Of a stretch of DNA of 64,000 nt, positions 32,765-40,847 are shown one piece after another. Within the stretch, counting starts at the first letter, position 1; the number at the start of each line of letters is the position of its first letter. A program made the translations under genes and the position numbers. Source of the DNA: JAAXHF01 sp965242605 (GTDB lineage: Bacteria > Desulfobacterota > Binatia > Bin18); assembly GCA_965242605.1 (NCBI GenBank), contig CBDESS010000001.1, positions 620,001 to 684,000 of the forward strand. Direction: 5' to 3'. The notes under the pieces were generated by a model. It saw nothing but the letters and a program-made list of their open reading frames with translations, did not search any database and was not told where the DNA came from.

Positions 32765-33805
32765 ATGAACACCGTGAACAATCCGCCGCCGGCGTCCGAC
32801 CCGGCTGAGGCCGCGGCCTGGATCGAGTTCTATGATCGCCAGGGCTGGAGCGACGGCCTGCCCCTTGTCCCGCCGACCGAAGCCTCGGTCCGGGCCATGC
32901 TGGACGCCGGCCAACTCGGCCCCGACGATATCCTTGGCATAATTCCAGAACGCAACGCCCGGATTCCGGCCGAAAAGGTCGCCATTAACGCGGTCATGGC
33001 CGGCTGTCTGCCGGACTACTTCCCGGTTGTCCTGGCCGCGGTCAGGGCCTTGTGTCATTCAGACTTTGCCTATCACAACCCGGCCACCAGCACCGGCGGC
33101 TCAGCCCTGGCCATTATTGTCAACGGCCCTATCGGTCCGGCCCTGGGCATCAACGCGGGGAACAACCTGTTCGGCCCCGGCCATCGCCCGAACGCCACCA
33201 TCGGACGGGCGCTCAGGCTGGTGATGATGAATGTCCTGAATACCAGACCCGGCCTGCTGGACCGGGCCACGCTCGGCCACCCCGGTAAATACACCCTGTG
33301 TTTTGCCGAAGACGAGGCCAATACGCCGTGGCAAACGCTCCACGTCGAGCGCGGCTTTCAGCCCCACGACAGCACGGTCACGCTGTACGCCTCCAATAGC
33401 CTGAACGGCGTCTACAACCAGTTGGCCAGCCGGCCGGAGCCTCTCTTGCTGGAGTTTGCCGACGCAGTATGCAACCTGGCCACGCCCAACGTGTACGGCT
33501 TCAACCAGACCTTGCTTGTTGTGGCCGGAGAACATACCGAGGTGCTGGCCAAGGGCGGCTGGAGCAAACGCCAACTCCAGGAGTTTGTGGTGCAACACGC
33601 CCGCCGGACAGTGGCCGATTTCAAGCGGGCGGCGCGGCTGCCCGGGCCGATTATGCCGGACGACGAAACCACCTGGCGGCATGTCATGCGCCGGCCCGAA
33701 GACCTGCTTGTTGTGTGTGCGGGCGGGCGGGCCGGGAGTTGGTCGGCCTGCCTGCCTGGCTGGGGGAATAAATGGACCCGCAGTATTACCGTCCCGATTG
33801 CCTGA
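32765..33805 (+). CDS. Conserved protein paired with UGSC selenoprotein
   Basis: 346 residues from the ATG at 32765. The pattern WSDGLPLVPPTEASVRAML, AEKVAINAVMAGCLPDYFPVVLAAV, IIVNGPIGPALGINAGNNLFGPGHRPNATIGRA, LGHPGKYTLCFAEDE and PLHVERGF-like LHVERGFQPHDSTVTL belongs to a family I know only as uncharacterised. It contains a conserved Cys in MAGC and many conserved polar residues, so it may be an enzyme. The next gene starts 17 bases later and encodes a UGSC protein; from memory, the two families are often adjacent or fused. Cytoplasmic, no signal peptide. Confidence 0.7.
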   Translation: MNTVNNPPPASDPAEAAAWIEFYDRQGWSDGLPLVPPTEASVRAMLDAGQLGPDDILGIIPERNARIPAEKVAINAVMAGCLPDYFPVVLAAVRALCHSDFAYHNPATSTGGSALAIIVNGPIGPALGINAGNNLFGPGHRPNATIGRALRLVMMNVLNTRPGLLDRATLGHPGKYTLCFAEDEANTPWQTLHVERGFQPHDSTVTLYASNSLNGVYNQLASRPEPLLLEFADAVCNLATPNVYGFNQTLLVVAGEHTEVLAKGGWSKRQLQEFVVQHARRTVADFKRAARLPGPIMPDDETTWRHVMRRPEDLLVVCAGGRAGSWSACLPGWGNKWTRSITVPIA

Positions 33806-33822
33806 ACCACAGGAGGACCGCC

Positions 33823-34416
33823 ATGCCTCGTACCGTCTTTGATCCCACCGTCCCGCCCCAGTCCCCGGCCATGAAAGAGAGTGGCAACGACCAATCCCCA
33901 GGCACGGATATATCACCGCCACCTTTTTCCTATGCCCCACGGCCCCGCTCGCTGGACGGGCTGCGGCTCGGCCTCGTCGACAACACCAAGTTCAACTCTG
34001 ATGTCCTGCTGTTGAAAGTTGCCGAGCGTTTACACCAGCGCTACGGCATGAGCACGGTCCATCTGGACCGGAAAACATCGTCCGGCCATAGCTTGAGTGA
34101 CGAAGCCCTGGAGCTCTTTGAGCAGCAGGCCGACCTGGTGCTGGCCGGGGTCGGCGATTGAGGTTCGTGCAGTTCGAGCAGTGTGCTCGACGGCATCAAA
34201 CTGGAGAGAGTCGGCATCCCCGCGGTGGCCATTATCACCCAGCCGTTTATCGCCACCGGCCAAGCTATGGCCAGAAACTGGGGAGCGCCAGACTATGCGT
34301 TTGTCGTTACCCCCCATCCAATCGCCAATCTGAGCCTGGCCGAACTGGACGCCAGGGCGGACGAGTTGACCGGGCAGGTGATCGCATTTCTGGGCCGGGA
34401 CATGCCGGTGCATTGA
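33823..34416 (+). CDS. UGSC family selenoprotein (in-frame UGA read as Sec)
   Basis: 197 residues if TGA at 34159-34161 is read as selenocysteine (position 113). The sequence around it is GVGD-U-GSCSSSS, the UGSC motif of a known bacterial selenoprotein family. Before the UGA, SLDGLRLGLVDNTKFNSDVL is typical of the family; after it the same frame continues (VLDGIKLERVGIPAVAIITQ, ending VIAFLGRDMPVH) to a normal stop at 34416. A SECIS-like hairpin lies just 3' of the UGA. The ATG follows AGGAGGACCGCC. Standard annotation would split this into two pieces. Its function is presumably redox-related (U-x-x-C). The Sec machinery (selA, selB, selC, selD) is not in this window. Confidence 0.85.
34162..34199 (+). 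promoter_or_regulatory. Bacterial SECIS-like element
   Basis: Stem TCGAGCA (34174-34180) and TGCTCGA (34184-34190), a perfect 7-base-pair helix with GUG loop beginning with G. The loop lies about 19 bases after the UGA, inside the 16-37 base range described for bSECIS elements. Confidence 0.65.
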
Positions 34417-34434
34417 CCGGCGTGGAAAAGAAAC

Positions 34435-35226
34435 ATGGAAGAGAAACCGCAAAAGCAGCTCCCCGTATGGCGTCGGGCGGTCCTTGCGCTCCTGGCGGTG
34501 GTGATGCTCGTCAGCATCGGTCCGGCCAGCGCCGGAGACGAGGAGGCTGCCTTTGACTGGACGGAGCTCTACGCCGGTGGTTTTGGCGGCTTCGGACGGG
34601 CGGGCAATGAGATTGTCGATATTGACGGGTTCTCGAACTGGGGCAAACCCGGCTGGTCTGTCGATTACGACGATATCGGGGGCGTCGGCGGGGTGCTGCT
34701 CGGCAAGAAGTTCGCCCTCGGCCGTGTCCCGCTCAGGCTTGAACTTGACAGCACTTTCGGCAGCCTGTCCGCGGACACCAACAGGCTTGACCCGCAGGGC
34801 CGGGACGAAACGGCGAAAGCAACGTTTCGCTGGATCGCCACCGCGCGCGCCGGGCTTGAGCACACCATCGGCCCGGTGACGCTGTTCGTCACTGGCGGTC
34901 TGTCGCTGGCCCGCATCGCCAACTCGGTTACGGATATTGATTTCGGCCCGAATATGCCGACGCGGAAAGACCCCGACGACTCCTTCCGCGAGGCCTCAAC
35001 CGAGGTCGGCTGGGTTATTGGCAGCGGGATCGAAACCCCGCTGGCCGCGGCCTGGACCTTGCGGCTGGAAGGCTCATATCTGGATTTCGGGCGGAGTGTC
35101 TACTCAGTGAACCGCTCGGGCAATAACCGTTGCGGGCCGGGCAACCCTCGCCGGTCGTGCCCATATGCGATCGAGAACGAGCTTGGCGTCATACGTCTGG
35201 CGATCATTCGCCGCTTTGACTGGTAA
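34435..35226 (+). CDS. Outer-membrane beta-barrel protein
   Basis: 263 residues. Signal peptide: basic VWRR, hydrophobic VLALLAVVMLVSIG, cleavage likely after ASA near residue 34. The mature protein begins with an OmpA/porin-like pattern (WTELYAGGFGGFG), alternates strands such as FRWIATARAGLEHTIGPVTLFVTGGLSLA and ends IRRFDW with an aromatic terminal residue, as barrels do. Two cysteines in a loop near the C-terminus (CGPGNPRRSC) may form a disulfide. Only 18 bases separate it from the selenoprotein gene, so it may share its transcript. Pore or structural role unknown. Confidence 0.8.
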   Translation: MEEKPQKQLPVWRRAVLALLAVVMLVSIGPASAGDEEAAFDWTELYAGGFGGFGRAGNEIVDIDGFSNWGKPGWSVDYDDIGGVGGVLLGKKFALGRVPLRLELDSTFGSLSADTNRLDPQGRDETAKATFRWIATARAGLEHTIGPVTLFVTGGLSLARIANSVTDIDFGPNMPTRKDPDDSFREASTEVGWVIGSGIETPLAAAWTLRLEGSYLDFGRSVYSVNRSGNNRCGPGNPRRSCPYAIENELGVIRLAIIRRFDW

Positions 35227-35309
35227 ACGAGACGCCAGGCCCCGCGTCCAGAGCCTGGCGGACGGTTCTCAAACCGGCTGGACGCGGCCACCGCTCAGCC
35301 CTCTTCCGC

Positions 35310-36440
35310 CTATTCCATGCGGTACAGCCTGATGGCGTTGTCGGCCACAATTTTTTGGGTGATATGGTCGGGGACCTTGGCGAAGTCCTTCTGAATCACC
35401 GCTTGAGACTCGGGCCAGGTCGAGTCGGTATGCGGGAAGTCGGAGGCCCACATGTAATTGTCCGCACCAAAATACTCCCAGGTTGAGGGACCGACAGGAT
35501 CGTCCTGGAAGGTCGCGTACAGCTGCCGTCGGATATACTCGCTGGGTGCCATGGGCAGGGAGTCTTTGTCAAAGTAGCGGAACTTCTCCCAGGCATGGTC
35601 GGCCCGATACATATAGTGCGGTAGCCAGCCGGTGTCATTCTCGGCCGACACAATCAGCAGCTTGGGAAAGCGCTCCAGGACGCCGCCCAGAATAATATCG
35701 GTGATCGACTGCTGCACCTCGTGGATCAGGCGCATGTACACGCTCTGGCGTCCGCTGCGGACGACGTTGGCAGGCGGACGCTGCCCGGTGTTTTTCTTTT
35801 CCCGGTTGCCCTTTTTGCTGGTGACGACATGCAGGCTGACCGGCATGTGTAAATCCTGGGCCGCGGCCCAGAAGGGATCGTACTCGGGGCTGCTATACGG
35901 CTTTTCGCGCGGCGGCGACCCCCAGACCATGACCCCCCGCATCCCGTTTTTTGCCCCCCGCTCAAGCTCCCGTACCCCGGCCTGAATGTCTTCAAGCGAA
36001 ATCAGGGAGATGCCGAACAGGCGTTTCGGGTTATAGCGACAGAACTCGCTCAGCCAGTCGTTATAGGCGGCGAAACACGCCTGCTGAAACTCAGCGTCGT
36101 CCAGGCCGAACAGCGACATGCCGAGCGTGGTGTACAACACCTCGGCCTCCACCCCGTCAATGTCCTGGTCTTTGATCCGCTCGGCCGGGTCCCAGCCGCT
36201 CGGCCGGGCACCCTCGTAGCCCTTCTCCCAGGCTTTGGGCAGGTCTTCCGGTTTGTTGCCGGCGGCAAATCCACCCGCCACTGGAAACGGCCGTAAGCCC
36301 TCGACATAGAAGAAATGGCCCTTCTTGCCGCTGTAGCCCTCAATAACCCGGGGTGCTCTGTCCCGATATTTTGCATCCAGGCGGGTCTGCCACAGGTCGG
36401 CCGGCTCCATCATATGCGAATCCGCAGATACCACACGCAT
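35310..36440 (-). CDS. Amidohydrolase family protein (amidohydrolase-2 type)
   Basis: 376 residues from the ATG at 36438-36440 (MRVVSADSHMMEP), preceded by AAAGGAGGCAGACAC. The N-terminal DSHMMEP replaces the usual HxH with SH, then SLHVVTS gives the second histidine and SDFPHTDSTWP near residue 345 the catalytic aspartate. These are features of amidohydrolase-2 (ACMSD-like) enzymes, which hydrolyse or decarboxylate aromatic or cyclic acids. A truncated homologue lies at 39675-40082. It converges with the outer-membrane protein gene. Confidence 0.88.
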   Translation of the reverse strand: MRVVSADSHMMEPADLWQTRLDAKYRDRAPRVIEGYSGKKGHFFYVEGLRPFPVAGGFAAGNKPEDLPKAWEKGYEGARPSGWDPAERIKDQDIDGVEAEVLYTTLGMSLFGLDDAEFQQACFAAYNDWLSEFCRYNPKRLFGISLISLEDIQAGVRELERGAKNGMRGVMVWGSPPREKPYSSPEYDPFWAAAQDLHMPVSLHVVTSKKGNREKKNTGQRPPANVVRSGRQSVYMRLIHEVQQSITDIILGGVLERFPKLLIVSAENDTGWLPHYMYRADHAWEKFRYFDKDSLPMAPSEYIRRQLYATFQDDPVGPSTWEYFGADNYMWASDFPHTDSTWPESQAVIQKDFAKVPDHITQKIVADNAIRLYRME

Positions 36441-36574
36441 GTGTCTGCCTCCTTTGTGTCCAGAAAGTGTCAACCAGAGACCTCGAAGCCTCCACGGTCT
36501 CGGCGGCCATTGTCTGCCCAGCCCTTGCGGTTTGTCAAGAAGCCGCTAGGCTGGGGCGACAAGGAGGGAACGTC

Positions 36575-37600
36575 ATGGATTTCGGTTTGCTGATGCCGTT
36601 TCAAAACCCGGCCCCTTGGCCGCAGCCGCTTTCAGAGCTGTACCAACGCTACCTTGACGACATCGTTGCGGCCGAGCAACTCGGCTACGATACGATCTGG
36701 CTGACCGAACACCATTTCGATCAAGACGGGTGGTCGCCCTCGTTGCTGCCGCTCGCCGCCGGAATTGCAACCCGCACGCAACGGATTCGGATCGGCACCT
36801 GTATTCTGATCCTGCCGTTTCAGAACGCGCTGCGCGTGGCCGAGGATGCGACCGCGGTTGATATTCTGTCAAACGGCCGTTTTGATCTTGGCCTCGGCAA
36901 AGGCTACCGGGTCAACGAGTTTGCCGGCTTTGGCATCCCTCGCCAGACCCGCAGCGCCCAGCTTGAAGAGGGGCTTGAAGTCATCCAAAAAGCCTGGACC
37001 AGGAAAAAGTTCTCCTATGCCGGCGACTATTACCAGTTGCACGACGTTGAGCTGACCCCGCGCCCGGTTCAAATGCCCCATCCCCCGCTCTGGATCGGGG
37101 CCCGGGGCAGGCGAGCGGTTGAGCGCGCCGCCCGGATGGGTTTTCATCTGATTGGGACCGGCGAGGTTGAGCAGCAGCGGGCCTATGACCGGGAGCTTGA
37201 GCGTCAGGGCCGCAGTCCCAAAGATTACCATCTGTGTCAACTCCGCTGGGTCTATGTCGCCGCCAGCCGGGAACAAGCCTGGCAGGAAGTCGGCGAACAC
37301 CTGCATTACCTGTTCAGCTCGGCTTTTCCGCTGTTGAAAAAAGCCGGAGACCTGCCTGCCGACCGGGCCATGTCAGCCCTCCCCAGCCTTGAGCAGTTGC
37401 GCCACGTTGACCCGACCATTCCGGGTGGGACGCCAATTGTCGGGACGCCGGACGACTGCATCCGGGCGATTGAACGCTACCAGCGGGAGACCCGGGTGAG
37501 CCATTTGGCCATGGGTATGCATCTGCCCGGTTTGGCCCCGGAAAAAGTGCTGGGCAGCCTTGAGATGTTCTCCCGTCAGGTCATGCCCCGGTTCCGCTGA
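36575..37600 (+). CDS. LLM-class flavin-dependent oxidoreductase (short form)
   Basis: 341 residues from the ATG at 36575, which follows AAGGAGGGAACGTC. VAAEQLGYDTIWLTEHHFDQDGWSPSLLPLAAGIATRTQRIRIGT and VDILSNGRFDLGLGKGYRVNEFAGFGI are family-diagnostic for the luciferase-like TIM barrel. It is the third LLM enzyme in the window and diverges from the amidohydrolase. After its stop the short sequence GGTTCCGCTGATATA is repeated (37589-37620), a small tandem duplication. Confidence 0.9.
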   Translation: MDFGLLMPFQNPAPWPQPLSELYQRYLDDIVAAEQLGYDTIWLTEHHFDQDGWSPSLLPLAAGIATRTQRIRIGTCILILPFQNALRVAEDATAVDILSNGRFDLGLGKGYRVNEFAGFGIPRQTRSAQLEEGLEVIQKAWTRKKFSYAGDYYQLHDVELTPRPVQMPHPPLWIGARGRRAVERAARMGFHLIGTGEVEQQRAYDRELERQGRSPKDYHLCQLRWVYVAASREQAWQEVGEHLHYLFSSAFPLLKKAGDLPADRAMSALPSLEQLRHVDPTIPGGTPIVGTPDDCIRAIERYQRETRVSHLAMGMHLPGLAPEKVLGSLEMFSRQVMPRFR

Positions 37601-37730
37601 TATAACCGGTTCCGCTGATATAAAGTGAACGCTCATTCAGAAGACCCCCGCACCGCCCTTGCCGAGACGGAAAAAACATGCCATACATATCCCGGATGTT
37701 TTCGTGTCGGAATTTTTTGGGCGATATCGC

Positions 37731-37776
37731 TTGACATTCTGACACAAGTGTGAGAATGCCGGGGGTAAGGCATTCT
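37731..37776 (+). promoter_or_regulatory. Promoter/operator region of deacylase 2
   Basis: A consensus -35 TTGACA (37731-37736) overlaps an imperfect 24-base palindrome CATTCTGACACA/AGTGTGAGAATG (37735-37758). AGAATGCC (37753-37760) then pairs with GGCATTCT (37769-37776), so CATTCT-type sites occur three times. No good -10 is visible. The arrangement suggests binding of a dimeric repressor. Confidence 0.45.
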
Positions 37777-37809
37777 TCGTAACACTTTTCAACACAAAGG
37801 AGGGTAGCT

Positions 37810-39552
37810 ATGCCACAGTTCGACACTATCGTGAAGGGTGGAACCGTTGTTGATGGGACAAAGGTTCCGCGTTACCAGGCCGACATTGGTATCAAAGACG
37901 GCAAAATTGCCGAAATCGGCAAACTGAACGACAGCGATGCCAGGAAGGTCGTTGACGCCAACGGGCTGATCGTGGCCCCGGGCTTCATTGACCTCCACAC
38001 CCACTACGACGCCCAACTCCACTGGGACCCCTACTGCACCATCGGCAGTTGGCACGGCGTCACCACCGCCACCATCGGCAACTGCGGCTTTGGCTTTGCC
38101 CCGCTGCGGCCCCAAGACGCCGACCGGGCCATGCTCGCCCTGTCCCGGACCGAGGCCATCCCGCTGGAACCCATGCGGGTGTCAATGAAGGTTGATTGGG
38201 AGACCTTCCCCCAATACATGGACCGGCTGTCGCGGATGCCGCTCGGCGTCAACATCTCGCATCTGTTCCCGATTGCGCCGGCGGTGGCGTATGTGATGGG
38301 CGGCTTTGACGACGCCAAGAAGCGCTTCCCCAACAAGGCAGAGATGGACACCATCATCGGCCACTACAAAGAAGCGGTGCAGGCCGGGGCGGCCGGCTGG
38401 TCGGCCCAGCGCTTAGTGCCCGAAGGCCGGGCGTCGGTCCAGCGCGACTACGACGGCACGCCGATGATTACCGACATCCTGCCTGACGAGTTCTACCTGG
38501 ACATGGCCAAGGCGATGAGCGAGGTGGGCCAGGGCTGCATCCAGTTCACCCAGTCGGGTGCTGCCGATAGCTCCTTCGGCGTTGAGGACGACTTCAAATT
38601 CCTGGAGAAAATGACCAAGGCCGCCGGCCGGCCGCTGCTCTACAACGCCATCGTGATCAGCGACAAACACCCCGAATCGCACAAGGCCCAGCTTGACTGG
38701 GTCAACGCCGCCAACGAACACGGTGCCCGCGTCTTCGGGCAGGCCGTCACCGCCCGTGCGCCGGTCCGCATGACCCTCGAAGACTGGAACCTGTTTGACA
38801 GCGTGCCGGCCTGGAAGGAAGCTACCATCGGCACGGTTGAAGAGCGCAAAGCCAAACTGTCCAAGCCCGAACTGCGGGCCGAGATGCGCCAAGACTACGA
38901 CGGCGGCGGCATGGAGACCCTGAATGTGATCTTTGGCGAATTCGACAAGTTCATCGCCCGCAAGGTGAAGAACACCGACCTCAAGCTGAAATACGAAGGC
39001 ATGTCGGTGCAGCAGATCGCTGAAGCCGAAGGCAAGCACGTCATTGACGCCATGCTTGACCTGTCGGTCGCCGACGACCTGCGGACCGAGTGGGCCGGCC
39101 CGGTCGCCAACTCGAACATTGAGGGCTACAAGGAGCTGATGGCCTCTCCCTACACCATGCCAGGTGTGTCGGATGGCGGCGCGCATGTGAAGTTCATCAC
39201 CCCGGCGATCTACCCGACCGAAGTGCTGTCCTGGCTCGTTCGTGAGACCGGCACCCTGTCGCTGGAAGAAGCCCACTTCCGCCTGAGCGGCATGATGGCC
39301 TGGGCGGCCGGCATCAAGGACCGTGGCACGCTGCGTCCGGGGATGGCTGCCGATATGGTGATCTACGATATCAATACCGTCAACGCGGCCGAAGGCGAGA
39401 TCGTCCACGACCTGCCGGCCAACGAATGGCGGCGCGTCCAGCGGGCCGAAGGCTACAAGCACATCATGGTCAACGGCGAAGTGACTTTCAACGACGGCCA
39501 ATGCTCCGGGGCCACCTCCGGTGCCCTGCTGTATAACGGCGCGGCTCGCTAG
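37810..39552 (+). CDS. N-acyl-D-amino-acid deacylase-like amidohydrolase (paralogue 2)
   Basis: 580 residues, exactly the length of paralogue 1 (16374-18116). ATG follows AAAGGAGGGTAGCT. GLIVAPGFIDLHTHYDAQLHWDPY carries the HxH metal site, and WHGVTTATIGNCGFGFAP the D-aminoacylase-type cysteine. GVSDGGAHVKFITPA provides the later aspartate. The C-terminal beta domain is restored by MVIYDINTVN and HIMVNGEVTFNDGQ. The two enzymes presumably act on related N-acylated or cyclic amide substrates. Upstream is a palindromic operator-like region; a strong terminator follows at 39604. Confidence 0.9.
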   Translation: MPQFDTIVKGGTVVDGTKVPRYQADIGIKDGKIAEIGKLNDSDARKVVDANGLIVAPGFIDLHTHYDAQLHWDPYCTIGSWHGVTTATIGNCGFGFAPLRPQDADRAMLALSRTEAIPLEPMRVSMKVDWETFPQYMDRLSRMPLGVNISHLFPIAPAVAYVMGGFDDAKKRFPNKAEMDTIIGHYKEAVQAGAAGWSAQRLVPEGRASVQRDYDGTPMITDILPDEFYLDMAKAMSEVGQGCIQFTQSGAADSSFGVEDDFKFLEKMTKAAGRPLLYNAIVISDKHPESHKAQLDWVNAANEHGARVFGQAVTARAPVRMTLEDWNLFDSVPAWKEATIGTVEERKAKLSKPELRAEMRQDYDGGGMETLNVIFGEFDKFIARKVKNTDLKLKYEGMSVQQIAEAEGKHVIDAMLDLSVADDLRTEWAGPVANSNIEGYKELMASPYTMPGVSDGGAHVKFITPAIYPTEVLSWLVRETGTLSLEEAHFRLSGMMAWAAGIKDRGTLRPGMAADMVIYDINTVNAAEGEIVHDLPANEWRRVQRAEGYKHIMVNGEVTFNDGQCSGATSGALLYNGAAR

Positions 39553-39603
39553 GCTGACAGACCCCAAGCGATCGGTCCTCCGCGGAGGACCGGCCGTTCA
39601 ACC

Positions 39604-39642
39604 GGGCGGCAGGGCACTATGCTCTGCCGCCCTTTCTTTTTT
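39604..39642 (+). terminator. Rho-independent terminator after deacylase 2
   Basis: GGGCGGCAG (39604-39612) pairs with CTGCCGCCC (39624-39632), then TTTCTTTTTT. A second GGTCCTCC/GGAGGACC hairpin precedes it near 39574. Confidence 0.88.
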
Positions 39643-39674
39643 GGAGCGAGACGCTGGCAGGGGAGCACTTCCAG

Positions 39675-40082
39675 GTGAAAGAAAGGAGAAGCCATGCGGG
39701 TGCCGTGCCCCAGCACTATCCCCGGCTCAAATTCGTCATCGTTGAGGGCGGCATCGGCTGGATCGCCTCCCTGCCGGGCCTGATGGACCACTGGTGGAAG
39801 GATCACCATCGCTGGATGGAGCCCAAGCTCGCTGAACTGCCGAGCCGGTATTTCCGGCGTCAGTTCCGGGCCACCTTTGAAGACGACCGGGCCGGCATCC
39901 TGACCCGTGGTTTGCCAGGCGTAGACCGGCTCATGTGGGGCTCCGACTATCCCCACACCGAGGGAACCTTTCCCCACTCTCAAGCCCGGATCATGCAGGA
40001 CTTTGCAGGAGTAGCCGAAAGCGAAGGCTATCAGATGGTGGCCGGCAACGCCGCCAAACTCTACGGCCTGGACTTCTCGTAA
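39675..40082 (+). pseudogene. Amidohydrolase-2 gene with internal deletion
   Basis: The C-terminal third of an amidohydrolase-2 protein is intact: HYPRLKFVIVEGGIGWI, then MDHWWKDHH, FRATFEDDRAG and LMWGSDYPHTEGTFPHS with the catalytic aspartate. The metal-binding N-terminal half is missing. AAAGGAGAAGCC-ATGCGGGT (39680-39700) looks like the original start (compare MRV of the complete homologue at 35310), but that ATG is out of frame with the C-terminal part. An internal deletion of several hundred bases near 39700 explains this. Confidence 0.7.
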
Positions 40083-40107
40083 CCGCCCACTTCAAGTGCA
40101 GACCGCC

Positions 40108-40788
40108 CTAAGCGTCCTGAGACGGGTACAGCGGCGTGCCTCGCAGCGTGGCCGGATAGTTGACCGCGGCCGCACTCTGGTAGGCCGGCCGCGCGGTCTG
40201 CCGCGCCGTGTAGTCCAAGAGCGTATCGTCTAAGGGTTGTTGATAGAAATCCGCCCAGGTCAAACAACTGCCCAGGATGATATCGGCGCAGCTGAACGTT
40301 TCGCCCAACAGATACGGCCCACCGGCCCGCAAGGCCTGGCTCACCACGGCCACCTGTCGGGCAAACCCTTCTTCCGCGGCCTTGATCGCGTTTGGTGCCT
40401 CGCCGTACAGCTTGGCGAGGTCCCGGTGGCGGCGGATCACATACAGGGTATGCGCGTCCAGCTCGGTCATCAGAAAAAAACACCACTGATTGTAGACCGC
40501 CCGCTGGCGCGAATCGGGCACCGGCAGCAAGTCGGGGCCGTAGGTATCGGCGAGATAGGTGACAATGGCCGCGCTCTCGGCCAGGACCAGCTCCCCATCG
40601 CACAGGACCGGAATCTTGCCGCGCGGGTTCAAGGCCAGATACTCCGGCGTCTGCGTCTCCCCGGTTCGGGAGCCAATCAGACGCCTGGCATAGTGCGTGA
40701 TGCCGAGTTCGTGCAACACCCAGTGAACCCGCATGGTGCGGGTCGTTCCTCCACCCCAGACGGTGAGGCGCTGATGTTCGCCGGCCAT
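40108..40788 (-). CDS. Glutathione S-transferase family protein
   Basis: 226 residues. The N-terminal thioredoxin-like domain (RLTVWGGGTTRTMRVHWVLHELGI, NPRGKIPVLCDGELVLAESAAIVTYLADTYG) contains the cis-proline in KIPVL and the ES glutathione-binding pair. The C-terminal helical domain has the GETFSCADIILGSCLTWA N-capping region. The conserved catalytic Ser/Thr is likely in the TTRTMR segment. It conjugates or isomerises small electrophiles in the cytoplasm. Divergently oriented from the MFS gene. Confidence 0.9.
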   Translation of the reverse strand: MAGEHQRLTVWGGGTTRTMRVHWVLHELGITHYARRLIGSRTGETQTPEYLALNPRGKIPVLCDGELVLAESAAIVTYLADTYGPDLLPVPDSRQRAVYNQWCFFLMTELDAHTLYVIRRHRDLAKLYGEAPNAIKAAEEGFARQVAVVSQALRAGGPYLLGETFSCADIILGSCLTWADFYQQPLDDTLLDYTARQTARPAYQSAAAVNYPATLRGTPLYPSQDA

Positions 40789-40847
40789 CGCTTGTCTCCA
40801 ATCTGTTGGCAGTATAGGACAGAGGAGGACAGAATCAAGGAGGGCGC

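Noticed and set aside
40061..40801. Alternative frame over the GST gene
   Set aside because: The GST frame has full family motifs; the alternative has none.
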